Shown here: one piece after another, positions 45,645-54,513 of the stretch
Position numbering within the stretch: position 1 is the first letter of the stretch
How the letters are laid out: each line of letters starts with the position of its first letter
Assembly (NCBI RefSeq): GCF_015277675.1
Contig: NZ_JADHEC010000019.1
Coordinates: 1-64,000 of the forward strand
Origin: Flavobacterium soyangense
Lineage (GTDB): Bacteria; Bacteroidota; Bacteroidia; Flavobacteriales; Flavobacteriaceae
Length of the DNA: 64,000 nt
Direction of reading: 5' to 3'
The notes under the pieces: generated by a model
Database searches by the model: none
Seen by the model: the letters and a program-made list of their open reading frames with translations, nothing else
What the model was told of the DNA's origin: nothing
Program-made: the position numbers and the translations under genes

Positions 45645-45658
45645 CGAAAACGTTTTTA
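45645..45658. promoter_or_regulatory. second LacI-type operator, imperfect
   Basis: CGAAAACGTTTTTA has an intact left half and a degraded right half. It starts 21 bp (two helical turns) after the first, so two dimers could sit on the same face. Confidence 0.55.
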
Positions 45659-45721
45659 TTTTTTAAAAGCATTATATTAATGTATTTAAAATTATTTTTA
45701 AACAAAAACAAGAGAACAAAA

Positions 45722-47026
45722 ATGGGAATGAAATTAAAATTAAGTTTTTGGCAAATTATCAATATGAATGTCGGCTTTTTTGGTATTCAATATAGTTTTG
45801 GTTTACAGCAAAGTGCCGTCAATCCCATTTATGATTTTTTACACGCAAGTCCAGATCAAATTCCTTTATTAAATCTTGCAGGACCATTAACTGGCTTATT
45901 GATTCAACCTATAATTGGAGCAATGAGTGATAAAACTTGGCATCCAAGATGGGGAAGGCGAAAACCTTACTTTTTTATTGGAGCATTAATTTGTAGTATC
46001 GCTTTATTTATGTTTCCATTTAGTAGTTCATTATGGATGGCTGCTGGCTTGCTTTGGATTCTGGATGTTGGTAACAACACTGCTATGGAGCCTTATCGCG
46101 CTTTTATTGCAGATACTCTGAACGAAGATCAACAACCAATAGGTTTTCAGGCTCAAAGCTTTTTTACAGGTTTTGGACAATTTTTGGCATATATTTCTCT
46201 TTTTCTTTTTCCAATTGTTTTTGTAGGTTATACAGGGTCGTTACCAACTTGGATTTACGCCTCCTTTTTTTTAGGAGCAATCCTTTCTGTAACTTCCATT
46301 TGGTGGAGTATGAGCAAAACAAAAGAAATCCCACCAACAGTAGATGAATTAGCCATATTAAAAGCAGAACCTTTAAATGTATTTTCACCATTCATTGATA
46401 TTTATAAGGCCGTTTTAGATATGCCAACTGTGATGTGGCAACTGTTTCTGGTGTATTTGTTTCAGTGGTATGCGATGATGTGCTATTGGCAAAACAATTC
46501 AAAAAGTATTGCCTTGTCCGTATGGAATGTAACTCCAAAGGATGTAATGCGTTACGAAAAAGCAGTTGAATGGAATGGATTAATTGGCGCTTTTGGATTT
46601 ATAGTTACATTTTCTATTGCTTTCTATTTAGCCAAATTAGCCAAAAAACATGGTGCAAAAATGATTCATTTTGCGTGTCTGCTATTAGGAGCTATTTCTT
46701 TTTTGTGGTTTCCAATGGTTCAAAATCAATACATGTTCTTTGCGGTGATTATTGGCTACGGTATTGCTTGGGCTAGTATGATGGGTATTCCATATTTGAT
46801 GGTTGTTGCGGTTGTTCCAAAAGAGCGTTATGGGGTTTATATGGGAATTATAAATATGATGATTGTTATTCCAATGATTATCCAAAACTTATCTTTTGGT
46901 TACATTTTAAAGAACTTCTTAGATAACGATCCTCGTCAAGCAATTCGTTTTGCGGGTGTATTATTAGTGCTTGCAGCTATTTGTACTTTATTAATTAAAA
47001 TAAAAAACAAAAAATTAAGTGAATAA
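45722..47026 (+). CDS. SLC45/GPH-type MFS transporter (probable sucrose or maltose importer)
   Basis: A protein of 434 residues from the ATG at 45722; an upstream ATG at 45680 would add 14 basic residues and crowd the operator. Twelve membrane helices are predicted. The motif RWGRRKPY in loop 2-3 and NNTAMEPYRAFIADTL in helix four are those of the sucrose-proton symporter (SLC45/GPH) group. It would move intact disaccharide into the cytoplasm for the phosphorylase encoded two genes later. It is first in the unit 45722-49709. The operators at 45624-45658 lie just upstream. Confidence 0.85.
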   Translation: MGMKLKLSFWQIINMNVGFFGIQYSFGLQQSAVNPIYDFLHASPDQIPLLNLAGPLTGLLIQPIIGAMSDKTWHPRWGRRKPYFFIGALICSIALFMFPFSSSLWMAAGLLWILDVGNNTAMEPYRAFIADTLNEDQQPIGFQAQSFFTGFGQFLAYISLFLFPIVFVGYTGSLPTWIYASFFLGAILSVTSIWWSMSKTKEIPPTVDELAILKAEPLNVFSPFIDIYKAVLDMPTVMWQLFLVYLFQWYAMMCYWQNNSKSIALSVWNVTPKDVMRYEKAVEWNGLIGAFGFIVTFSIAFYLAKLAKKHGAKMIHFACLLLGAISFLWFPMVQNQYMFFAVIIGYGIAWASMMGIPYLMVVAVVPKERYGVYMGIINMMIVIPMIIQNLSFGYILKNFLDNDPRQAIRFAGVLLVLAAICTLLIKIKNKKLSE

Positions 47027-47039
47027 TTCAATAAATAAT

Positions 47040-47969
47040 ATGACAGATAAAATAGATATCCTTTGCGTGGGAGAAGTATTAGTAGATTTTATTGGACACC
47101 AAGAAAATGTTCTTATCGACGAAACTAGAGATTATCACAGATATTTAGGAGGTTCTCCAACTAATGTCGCCATGAATTCTACGAGATTAGGATTGAATAC
47201 AACATTGGTTGCTACTGTAGGAAATGATGGATTTGGCAGTTATATTTTGGAAAGATTGTCAAGTGTTGGGGTTAACACCAATCATGTTAATGTCATAGAT
47301 AATAAATCAACAAGCGTTATATTCGTATCAAGATCTGATGGTACACCAGATTTTATACCCTATCGTGAAGCAGATTGCTGTATTTATGAAGAACAAATTT
47401 CTGAGCAAATTTTATTAAATACCAAAATATATCATACCACTTGCTTTGCATTAAGTAAAAACCCCGCCCAAAAAACAATTCTAAAAAAAGCACAAGAAGC
47501 TTATAACTTAGGATGTCAATTAAGTATAGATGTTAATTATGCCAAAAAACTTTGGAGTAGTCAAGAAGAAGCTTTTCAGGTAATTAAAACCTATTGCAGT
47601 TATAATCCATTGATTAAAATTAGCGAAGACGATATGCTGCGTCTTTTTGAAAAGGAACTGCCACATGAAGACATTTTTAATTTTTTTCATAACGAGGGTG
47701 TAGATATTGTATGCTTAACTTTAGGAAGCAAAGGGGTCAAGTTATCTCAAAAAGGAAAAGAAATAATACAAATGCCAGCGATTAAAATTGATAAGGTTAT
47801 GGACTCTACTGGTGCTGGTGATGCCTTTTGGTCTGGATTTCTATTTGCTTATATTAAAGAAAAAACAATTGATGAATGTTTGGATATCGCATTGAAATTA
47901 GCGGCTTTAAAACTGCAAAACGTAGGAAGGTTACCGGATAATATCAATATTCTATCTCAACTTTTATAA
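47040..47969 (+). CDS. PfkB-family carbohydrate kinase 2 (probable fructokinase)
   Basis: A protein of 309 residues from the ATG at 47040 (an in-frame GTG at 47019 would overlap the transporter gene by 8 bp). It has the GG motif YLGGSPTNVAMNSTRLG and the catalytic DSTGAGDAFWSGFLFAY. It starts with ILCVGEVLVDF, typical of fructokinases and 5-dehydro-2-deoxygluconokinases. Between a sucrose-type transporter (13 bp) and a sucrose-phosphorylase-like gene (6 bp), a role in phosphorylating the freed fructose is the best guess. It is only moderately similar to the PfkB protein at 25432-26322. Confidence 0.82.
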   Translation: MTDKIDILCVGEVLVDFIGHQENVLIDETRDYHRYLGGSPTNVAMNSTRLGLNTTLVATVGNDGFGSYILERLSSVGVNTNHVNVIDNKSTSVIFVSRSDGTPDFIPYREADCCIYEEQISEQILLNTKIYHTTCFALSKNPAQKTILKKAQEAYNLGCQLSIDVNYAKKLWSSQEEAFQVIKTYCSYNPLIKISEDDMLRLFEKELPHEDIFNFFHNEGVDIVCLTLGSKGVKLSQKGKEIIQMPAIKIDKVMDSTGAGDAFWSGFLFAYIKEKTIDECLDIALKLAALKLQNVGRLPDNINILSQLL

Positions 47970-47975
47970 AATAAT

Positions 47976-49709
47976 ATGCAACAAAATAATGAAATCAATA
48001 ATGGTGTAATGCTTAATGCTTACCCAGATAGCATTGGAACCAAATTTAGCGATACAATGGCGATGCTTAAAATGTCTGAATTTAAAGATGCTTTTTCTTT
48101 ATTATATGTATTGCCAACTTTTTTTAATAGTGATTTAGACAGGGGTTTTTCAATTATTGATTATAATATTAATAAAGATTTGGTTGACACAAATGATTTA
48201 AATGATTTAAAAACTCTTGACATCAAGTTAAAATTTGATATTGTATTAAACCATTTATCGGTCGGATCACCTCAATTTAAAGATTTACTGCAAAAAGGTG
48301 ACAAATCTATTTTTAAAGATTTTTTTATTAATTGGAATGAATTCTGGGAAGGATATGGAGTAAAAAACGAAGATGACATCGTGATTCCAGAACCACAGTT
48401 TCTCAATAAACTGTTTATGAGAAAATCGGGATTGCCAATATTAAAAGTACGATTCCCTGATGGATCTGAGCAACCTTATTGGAATACATTTTACCAACAA
48501 ATAACATACAATCCCATTTTTGAAACTGATTTAAAAAATATTCAAGGCTTAACCGATTCGTCAAAAACACAAATTGTAAAAAAGATCAATCATGCAATCG
48601 AACAATCCATAGATTTATGTGCTATTGATTTTGAAGACTTTACTAATTTAAAAACAGAAATAGTACAAATTGTAGAGAATAAACGCTCCTATTTGGGACA
48701 AATGGATGTAAATGCCTCCTCTCCCTTGGTTTGGGAATTTTATGAAGAAACACTACAGAAATTAAGTAGTTATGGCTGCACTATTTTGCGCTTAGATGCT
48801 TTTGCTTATTTGCACAAACAAGTAGGTGAATCTAATTTCTTTAATAAACCGGGGACTTGGGAATATTTAGAGCGAATTAAAAACATAGCCCAAAAAAATA
48901 ATTTGATGCTTTTGCCGGAAATTCATGCAGAATACGGACTTCATTTACATGATGAAGTAGCAAACAAGGGCTACTATATTTATGATTTTTTCTTACCAGG
49001 ATTGACCATTCACACTATTGAAAGCAAATCGAGCAAAGCCTTATTGAGTTGGGCAAATGAAATTGTTACCAAAGGATATAAAACAGTTAACATGCTGGGT
49101 TGCCATGATGGAATCCCTGTCCTGGATTTGAAAGGAAAAGAAGTCAATGGCGTTTACAATAAAGGATTATTAGAAGATGCCGAGATAGAAAAAATTATGA
49201 ATACAATTATGGAACGTGGTGGTCGTGTAAAAAACCTTTATGACCCATCAGGTAACAAAATTTCGTATTACCAGATAAACGCTACATTTTTTAGTGCATT
49301 GGGTGAAGATGAACAAAAAATGCTTTTGGCAAGAGCAATACAAATGTTTATGCCTGGGATTCCACAAGTTTGGTATTTGGATATATTCGCCGGGAGAAAT
49401 AATTATCAAGCTGCAGATAATGGAGGCAGTGCAGGTCATAAAGAAATTAATCGCACTACATTGTCGATGCAAGACGTAACTCAAGGTTTGACAACAGCCA
49501 TTGTAAAAAAACAACTTGAAATCATTCGTTTAAGAAACACAACAAAAGCATTTTTAGGTAAAGTGGAAATAAATGATGATCTTGAAGACAAAATTGATAT
49601 CAAATGGATAAACAATAAATCTGTTATCCATTTAAAGGCAGATTTAGAAAGCTATAAATTTACAATTGAGCATATTGAGAATGGAATAACAACTGTTTTT
49701 AGCTATTAA
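47976..49709 (+). CDS. GH13_18 sucrose-phosphorylase-like enzyme
   Basis: A protein of 577 residues without signal peptide. It matches the GH13 subfamily 18 pattern: FDIVLNHLSVGSPQF, nucleophile Asp274 (ILRLDAFAYLHK), acid/base Glu in LLPEIHAEYG, and the stabilizer in MLGCHDGIPVLDLKG. It is longer than classical sucrose phosphorylase (about 500) and has an extra segment of some 60-80 residues between the NHLS motif and the nucleophile, as in glucosylglycerate-type members. It should split sucrose or a related glucoside with phosphate to give glucose 1-phosphate. The neighbours (sucrose-type importer, fructokinase) favour sucrose. Confidence 0.8.
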   Translation: MQQNNEINNGVMLNAYPDSIGTKFSDTMAMLKMSEFKDAFSLLYVLPTFFNSDLDRGFSIIDYNINKDLVDTNDLNDLKTLDIKLKFDIVLNHLSVGSPQFKDLLQKGDKSIFKDFFINWNEFWEGYGVKNEDDIVIPEPQFLNKLFMRKSGLPILKVRFPDGSEQPYWNTFYQQITYNPIFETDLKNIQGLTDSSKTQIVKKINHAIEQSIDLCAIDFEDFTNLKTEIVQIVENKRSYLGQMDVNASSPLVWEFYEETLQKLSSYGCTILRLDAFAYLHKQVGESNFFNKPGTWEYLERIKNIAQKNNLMLLPEIHAEYGLHLHDEVANKGYYIYDFFLPGLTIHTIESKSSKALLSWANEIVTKGYKTVNMLGCHDGIPVLDLKGKEVNGVYNKGLLEDAEIEKIMNTIMERGGRVKNLYDPSGNKISYYQINATFFSALGEDEQKMLLARAIQMFMPGIPQVWYLDIFAGRNNYQAADNGGSAGHKEINRTTLSMQDVTQGLTTAIVKKQLEIIRLRNTTKAFLGKVEINDDLEDKIDIKWINNKSVIHLKADLESYKFTIEHIENGITTVFSY

Positions 49710-49959
49710 TGTTAAAAATATAGTCTAGTTTAAAAAACAGCGTGATTATTTTGTGTTTTGTATTGTTATTTTATCTATTTTTAAAATTTAGGTATTGTTA
49801 CTAATTTGAATCATATTTTTAATTTTTTTGTAAAATTACCTTACAATCAAGTGGAAAATCCCGTAAAAAATATCTAGCCTTTTTTGGCGGGAAACCATAT
49901 TAAAATTCCTACTTATCGAAATGATTACTATACAAGAATATTATATAACCAGGAAATAA

Positions 49960-51180
49960 ATGAAAAAAAACTCCATCAAAATAGCAATGTATCTCAACTA
50001 TTTTGTTTTTGCAATTTTATTAAACAGTGTTGGAATTGTTATCCTAAAATCACAAAAAAATTACGGTGTCAATGAAATTCAAGCCAGTATATTAGAAGCT
50101 TTTAAAGATTTGCCTATTGCAATTGTCTCCTTTTTAATAGCCTCTTTTTTACCGAGAATAGGTTATAAGAAAGCAATGCTTATCGGTTTAGGATTAGTGA
50201 CATTTGCTTGTATTAGCATGTATTTTGGAAATTCTTTCGATACTGCAAAATTACTTTTTGCAACCGTTGGTATTTCATTTGCATTAATTAAAGTCTCCGT
50301 GTATTCTTTAATAGGAACCATTACAGAAAATCAAAAAGAACATAATAGCCTGATGAGCAGCATCGAAGGCGTATTTATGATTGGAATTGCCTTAGCATAT
50401 TTCCTGTTTCCTGCCTTTAATTCTGAAACAAATGCTGACACCTGGCTGAATGTATATTTACTCTTGGCATTTATTTCTTTGTTATCATTCGGGTTTTTGT
50501 TTTTTGCAAAATTTGAAAATCAAACTCAAATTCCGGGTGTTGATTTAGCTGATGATTTTAGACAAATGTTCAAATTATTTGCAAAACTTTTAACTATTGT
50601 TTTTGTAATTAGTGCTTTCTTGTTTGTGATGATTGAACAAGGAATTATGACTTGGCTGCCTACATTTAATGATAAAGTGCTTCATCTTCCAGAAAATATC
50701 AGCATAATGATGGCAAGTATTTTGGCGGTTTCTTTAGCTGTTGGAAGGCTTATAGCTGGCCAAATAACAAAGAAAATAAATTGGATTTGGGTGTTGGTTT
50801 TTTGCATCATCAGTGCTATGTTAATCGTGTTATTTGTACTGCCAAAAACCGTTGGACTCAAAGTAACAAATATTAATTCATTGAGCGATATTCCATTGAT
50901 AGGATTTGCTTTTCCGCTTGTGGGATTATTCATTGCGCCTATTTATCCTTTGTTAAACTCGGTTATTTTGAGTGCATTACCCAAAAAACTACATAGTTCC
51001 ATGACTGGATTAATAGTGGTTTTTTCAGCACTTGGCGGAACAATTGGTTCCAGAATAATAGGTTGGTTGTTTATGAATGAAGGTCCAGAAAATGCGTTTT
51101 ATTTCACATTAATTCCCATGACATTATTATTGGTATCTTTCTTTATATTAAAAAAATTAACTTCAAAAAATGAAATTTAA
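49960..51180 (+). CDS. MFS transporter, probable trehalose or other sugar importer
   Basis: A protein of 406 residues with about twelve membrane helices (first at about 9-29). It belongs to the FucP/NarK-like group of MFS carriers; the loop 2-3 motif reads LPRIGYKKAMLIG. Its last 11 bases overlap the trehalase gene, so the products are made together and the carrier probably brings in trehalose. A 250-bp gap with no recognizable promoter separates it from the phosphorylase gene, so it may be read from the upstream promoter or from an unrecognized one. Confidence 0.75.
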   Translation: MKKNSIKIAMYLNYFVFAILLNSVGIVILKSQKNYGVNEIQASILEAFKDLPIAIVSFLIASFLPRIGYKKAMLIGLGLVTFACISMYFGNSFDTAKLLFATVGISFALIKVSVYSLIGTITENQKEHNSLMSSIEGVFMIGIALAYFLFPAFNSETNADTWLNVYLLLAFISLLSFGFLFFAKFENQTQIPGVDLADDFRQMFKLFAKLLTIVFVISAFLFVMIEQGIMTWLPTFNDKVLHLPENISIMMASILAVSLAVGRLIAGQITKKINWIWVLVFCIISAMLIVLFVLPKTVGLKVTNINSLSDIPLIGFAFPLVGLFIAPIYPLLNSVILSALPKKLHSSMTGLIVVFSALGGTIGSRIIGWLFMNEGPENAFYFTLIPMTLLLVSFFILKKLTSKNEI

Positions 51181-53026
51181 CCTTAATATTAGCCAAACAA
51201 TTCAACAACTTTTAGAGCAAGAAGATACTGATGGCGATAAAAGAATAACCATTGACGACAAGGGGCTAAAACATTTTACATTAAAAAATAAGACCGAAGA
51301 AATTGTTGTTGAAGGAACTTATCATCTTTCAAATTTGTTGCAAGAATTAGTTTTAGCTAAAGAAAATAATCACGATTTTATTGAAACCGATGCTATTTTT
51401 GAACTTCCGACAAACCGGATTTCGAAAATGATTCGAAATTATTTTTGGGATGGTTTAACGAGAACTTTGGACGAAAAAGGATTAGACAAATTATTAATTG
51501 ATTCGAAATCTAAAACCGAAAAACCTATTATATATGTTCCATTTTCAGATGATTTTGGATTGCAATATTATCAAAAAATTGCACCTAATTTTAATTTAAA
51601 AGTGGTTCAATTACCCAAAATAATTTCCCCAGAATATGTAAGCAGCATTAATGATGAAGGAGGGATTTTGGCTTTAGCCTTAAAAAAAGAAGGAGGAAAT
51701 ACAGTAGGATTTCCATTTGTAGTTCCTGGAGCAAGATTTAATGAAATGTATGGTTGGGACAGTTATTTTGAAAACGTTGGATTGCTAATTGATGGGGAAA
51801 TAGATTTAGCACAAAGTATGGTCGGAAATTTCGCCTATCAAATAACGCATTATGGTAAAATTCTAAACGCAAACAGATCCTATTATCTCACCAGAACACA
51901 ACCACCATTTTACTCCAGTATGATTCGAGAAGTTTTTGAAAAAATGCCAATCAAAGACTTTAAATGGTTACGAGAAAAACTCCAAATTTGTATTAAAGAA
52001 TACGAAACCGTTTGGATGGAAAACGAAAAACGACTTACGGAAAACGGACTCAATCGTTATTTCGCACAAGGAATTGGATTACCCCCAGAAACAGAGTCAG
52101 GACATTATGATGATATTCTGAAATCATTTGCCAATGAAGCAAATTTGTCAATTCCAGAATATGAAAAACTTTATTATCAAAGAAAAATAGAAAACAAAAC
52201 ACTCGATGCTTATTTTGTACACGACCGTAGTGTTCGCGAAAGTGGACATGATACTAGCTATAGATTAGAAGGAATTTGTGCTGATTTAAATGTCGTTGAA
52301 CTCAATGCAATGTTGTATAAATATGAAACCGATTTTGCTGAATTAATTGCCTTGCATTTTGATGATAAATTTGTATATAACACCACAACTTACAATCAAA
52401 AATACTGGACAGAAAAAGCAGCTAACCGAAAAAAACTGATGAATCAATACCTTTGGAACGAGCAAGAAAGTTGTTTTTTTGATTATAATTTTAAAACCCA
52501 AAAACAAAATATTTTTTTATCTGCAACCAGCTTTTTTCCGCTTTGGGCAAATTGTGCCACACAAGATCAAGCTGATAAAATGATAGAAAATTGTTTGCCT
52601 AAATTAGTTTATTTAGGGGGAATTGCAGGCTGTTCCGAAGAGGCTCTTTCAACTATTTCGAAAGATCAAATGCAACGACAATGGGATTTTCCAAATGGTT
52701 GGCCCCCACATCAAATGGTTATTTGGCAAGGCTTAATCAATTATGGATATGATGAAAAAGCACAGGAATTAATATACAGATGGCTTTGGATGATAAGCAA
52801 AAATGCTTCTGATTATAACGGAACAGTTCCGGAAAAATATGATGTTGTAAGTGCATCACACAAGGTTTTTGCCGAATATGGGAACCAAGGGACTGATTTT
52901 GAATATATCAGCCGAGAAGGTTTTGGGTGGATGAATGCTTCTTTTCAATTGGGATTATCTCTTTTAAATGAAGATTTAAAAACTAAATTAAATCAATTAA
53001 TTAATCCAAATGAATTATTTGATTAA
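51170..53026 (+). CDS. treA: neutral-type trehalase (GH37) with calcium-loop motif
   Basis: A protein of 618 residues, no signal peptide. Both trehalase signatures are present: PGARFNEMYGWDSYF (about 186-200) and QWDFPNGWPP (504-513). The N-terminus carries EDTDGDKRITIDD (about 18-30), an EF-hand-like loop with Asp19, Asp21, Asp23 and Asp29/30 that matches the calcium-binding loop of fungal neutral trehalase. The cytoplasmic location and calcium loop suggest a regulated enzyme. It hydrolyses trehalose to two glucose. It overlaps the MFS gene by 11 bp, and the terminator at 53062 ends the unit. Confidence 0.88.
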   Translation: MKFNLNISQTIQQLLEQEDTDGDKRITIDDKGLKHFTLKNKTEEIVVEGTYHLSNLLQELVLAKENNHDFIETDAIFELPTNRISKMIRNYFWDGLTRTLDEKGLDKLLIDSKSKTEKPIIYVPFSDDFGLQYYQKIAPNFNLKVVQLPKIISPEYVSSINDEGGILALALKKEGGNTVGFPFVVPGARFNEMYGWDSYFENVGLLIDGEIDLAQSMVGNFAYQITHYGKILNANRSYYLTRTQPPFYSSMIREVFEKMPIKDFKWLREKLQICIKEYETVWMENEKRLTENGLNRYFAQGIGLPPETESGHYDDILKSFANEANLSIPEYEKLYYQRKIENKTLDAYFVHDRSVRESGHDTSYRLEGICADLNVVELNAMLYKYETDFAELIALHFDDKFVYNTTTYNQKYWTEKAANRKKLMNQYLWNEQESCFFDYNFKTQKQNIFLSATSFFPLWANCATQDQADKMIENCLPKLVYLGGIAGCSEEALSTISKDQMQRQWDFPNGWPPHQMVIWQGLINYGYDEKAQELIYRWLWMISKNASDYNGTVPEKYDVVSASHKVFAEYGNQGTDFEYISREGFGWMNASFQLGLSLLNEDLKTKLNQLINPNELFD

Positions 53027-53061
53027 TTAATTTGTGTCGCTATTTACGGTTAAATTAAAAA

Positions 53062-53097
53062 ATTCCATTTCGAGCAATTTGAAATGGGATATTTTTA
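53062..53097 (+). terminator. terminator after the trehalase gene
   Basis: A 10-bp stem (53062-53071 with 53081-53090, one G-U pair) is followed by ATTTTTATATTT. Its T-rich tail contains the -7 box of the next gene. Confidence 0.7.
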
Positions 53098-53103
53098 TAT
53101 TTG
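53096..53103 (+). promoter_or_regulatory. -7 element of tag
   Basis: TATATTTG matches TAnnTTTG, 19 bp before the ATG. No TTG box at 19 bp. Confidence 0.5.
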
Positions 53104-53122
53104 AAACTCAATTCAACGAAAA

Positions 53123-53683
53123 ATGGAAAATAAAACAAGATGCGGCTGGTGCTTATCAAGTGATTTGTATAAAAAATACCATGACGAAGAATGGGGTGTT
53201 CCTGTTTATGATGACCAAAAATTATTCGAATTCCTTATCCTCGAAACTTTTCAGGCAGGTTTGAGTTGGATTACAATTCTAAAAAAGAGAGAAAATTTTC
53301 AATTAGCTTTCGATGATTTTGACTATAAAAAAGTAGCCCAATATCCTGAAGAAAAGATTCAGGAATTACTACAAGATGCCGGAATTATTCGCAACCAATT
53401 GAAGATTCGCGCTGCAGTTTCGAATGCGATTGCTTTTATGAAAGTACAGAAAGAATTTGGAAGTTTCAGTAAATACATTTGGCGATTTACCAATGGAAAA
53501 CCAATCGATAACAACCGACAATCCTTAAAAGAAGTTCCTTCCACTACTCCACTTTCTGATGAAATCAGCAAGGATTTGAAAAAGCGCGGATTCAAATTCG
53601 TGGGTTCTACGGTAGTTTACGCTCATATGCAAGCCACAGGAATGGTTAATGATCACTTAGACGATTGTTGGAGGAAAATTTAG
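53123..53683 (+). CDS. tag: DNA-3-methyladenine glycosylase I
   Basis: A protein of 186 residues, normal length. The N-terminal zinc-site Cys lies in RCGWC and the His in YHDEEWGVPV. The core has ETFQAGLSWITILKKRE (base-pocket aromatic and Glu), and the C-terminus VNDHLDDCW supplies the remaining His and Cys zinc ligands. It removes 3-methyladenine from alkylated DNA in base-excision repair. It is a single gene with its own -7 element and is convergent with the MOSC gene. Confidence 0.95.
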   Translation: MENKTRCGWCLSSDLYKKYHDEEWGVPVYDDQKLFEFLILETFQAGLSWITILKKRENFQLAFDDFDYKKVAQYPEEKIQELLQDAGIIRNQLKIRAAVSNAIAFMKVQKEFGSFSKYIWRFTNGKPIDNNRQSLKEVPSTTPLSDEISKDLKKRGFKFVGSTVVYAHMQATGMVNDHLDDCWRKI

Positions 53684-53722
53684 TTTAAGCAATTTAGCAA
53701 GAAACTCTAACGTTTTTAAATT

Positions 53723-54511
53723 CTAAAAAGTCAGAAAGTCGCCAACAGCAATTACTCCCTCATTTAGACACATAATATTAGTGCCAAAGAGAACAGAATT
53801 ATCTAGTTTCCGGTATGTGCTTAATGTCTTTAATGGTTCTTTTAACATGACACCTGTCTTCGGATTATTGTTTACCATTACGCATCTGCCACAAGGTTTG
53901 ACATTTTGGAATTTTACATTTCCAATTTGGAATCTGTCAAAAAAATCCTCTTCGTGGGCAATATGACTATCAATGAGGATATTTGGTCTGAATCTTTCGA
54001 TAGTTATCTTTTCATCTAATTTTTCATTTAATAAATCCAAACTTTTCGAGCCAATTAGCAAATACGGATATCCATCGGCCAAGCTAACATTCAGCGTTTT
54101 GTCAAGTTTTTTAGTCCTGTGTATTCTATCCCCTTTATTGCTGATTTTAACAAGCTTACACGTAAATCCTAGTGCGTCACTAAACCATTTTGACGTTGTT
54201 TTATTTACTTCAAATACTTTACATTCATCATCCCAAACATTAGAAAAAATAAGTTCGGATAAATTTTCTTCGATATAAAATTTGTGATTCAAATCTTGAT
54301 ACCCAATTTCAATTTTGTCTCCTTTGATTTTTGGATAAAACTGACTTAAAATTGGATATTTTCTTTGGGTAATAAACTGATTTTCTTCGTCAATTAACAT
54401 CCATCTGCGGTCGTTTTCGAAACCCATTTCTTCGGCTTTGGCATTTACAACACGAATTCCAGCCAAACTTTTTATTGGGTAGAGATACAATTCTATTACA
54501 ATATATTTCAT
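53723..54511 (-). CDS. MOSC-domain protein (YcbX/mARC-like)
   Basis: A protein of 262 residues from the ATG at 54511 (a GTG two codons upstream is possible). It has the MOSC N-terminal barrel (ELYLYPIKSLAGI ... GFENDRRWMLIDEENQFITQR) and the MOSC domain (FRPNILID ... NVKPCGRCVMVNNNPKTG), where the Cys of CGRC would bind molybdenum cofactor as in YcbX and mARC. Those enzymes reduce N-hydroxylated compounds with a ferredoxin-like partner, but no fused ferredoxin domain is present here. The gene follows aat with 2 bp between, so they are co-transcribed. Confidence 0.85.
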   Translation of the reverse strand: MKYIVIELYLYPIKSLAGIRVVNAKAEEMGFENDRRWMLIDEENQFITQRKYPILSQFYPKIKGDKIEIGYQDLNHKFYIEENLSELIFSNVWDDECKVFEVNKTTSKWFSDALGFTCKLVKISNKGDRIHRTKKLDKTLNVSLADGYPYLLIGSKSLDLLNEKLDEKITIERFRPNILIDSHIAHEEDFFDRFQIGNVKFQNVKPCGRCVMVNNNPKTGVMLKEPLKTLSTYRKLDNSVLFGTNIMCLNEGVIAVGDFLTF

Positions 54512-54513
54512 AA

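Larger units (their letters stand above)
45624..45666 (+). terminator. hairpin formed by the two operators, with T run
   Basis: AAAACGTTTTCGG (45626-45638) pairs perfectly with 45644-45656 across the loop TTGCT and is followed by a T-rich stretch. The same DNA thus may end the preceding transcript and bind the repressor of the next. Confidence 0.6.

Noticed and set aside
53034..53264. Plus-strand frame overlapping the start of tag
   Set aside because: Different frame from tag with no motif; it reads through the terminator of the trehalase gene.
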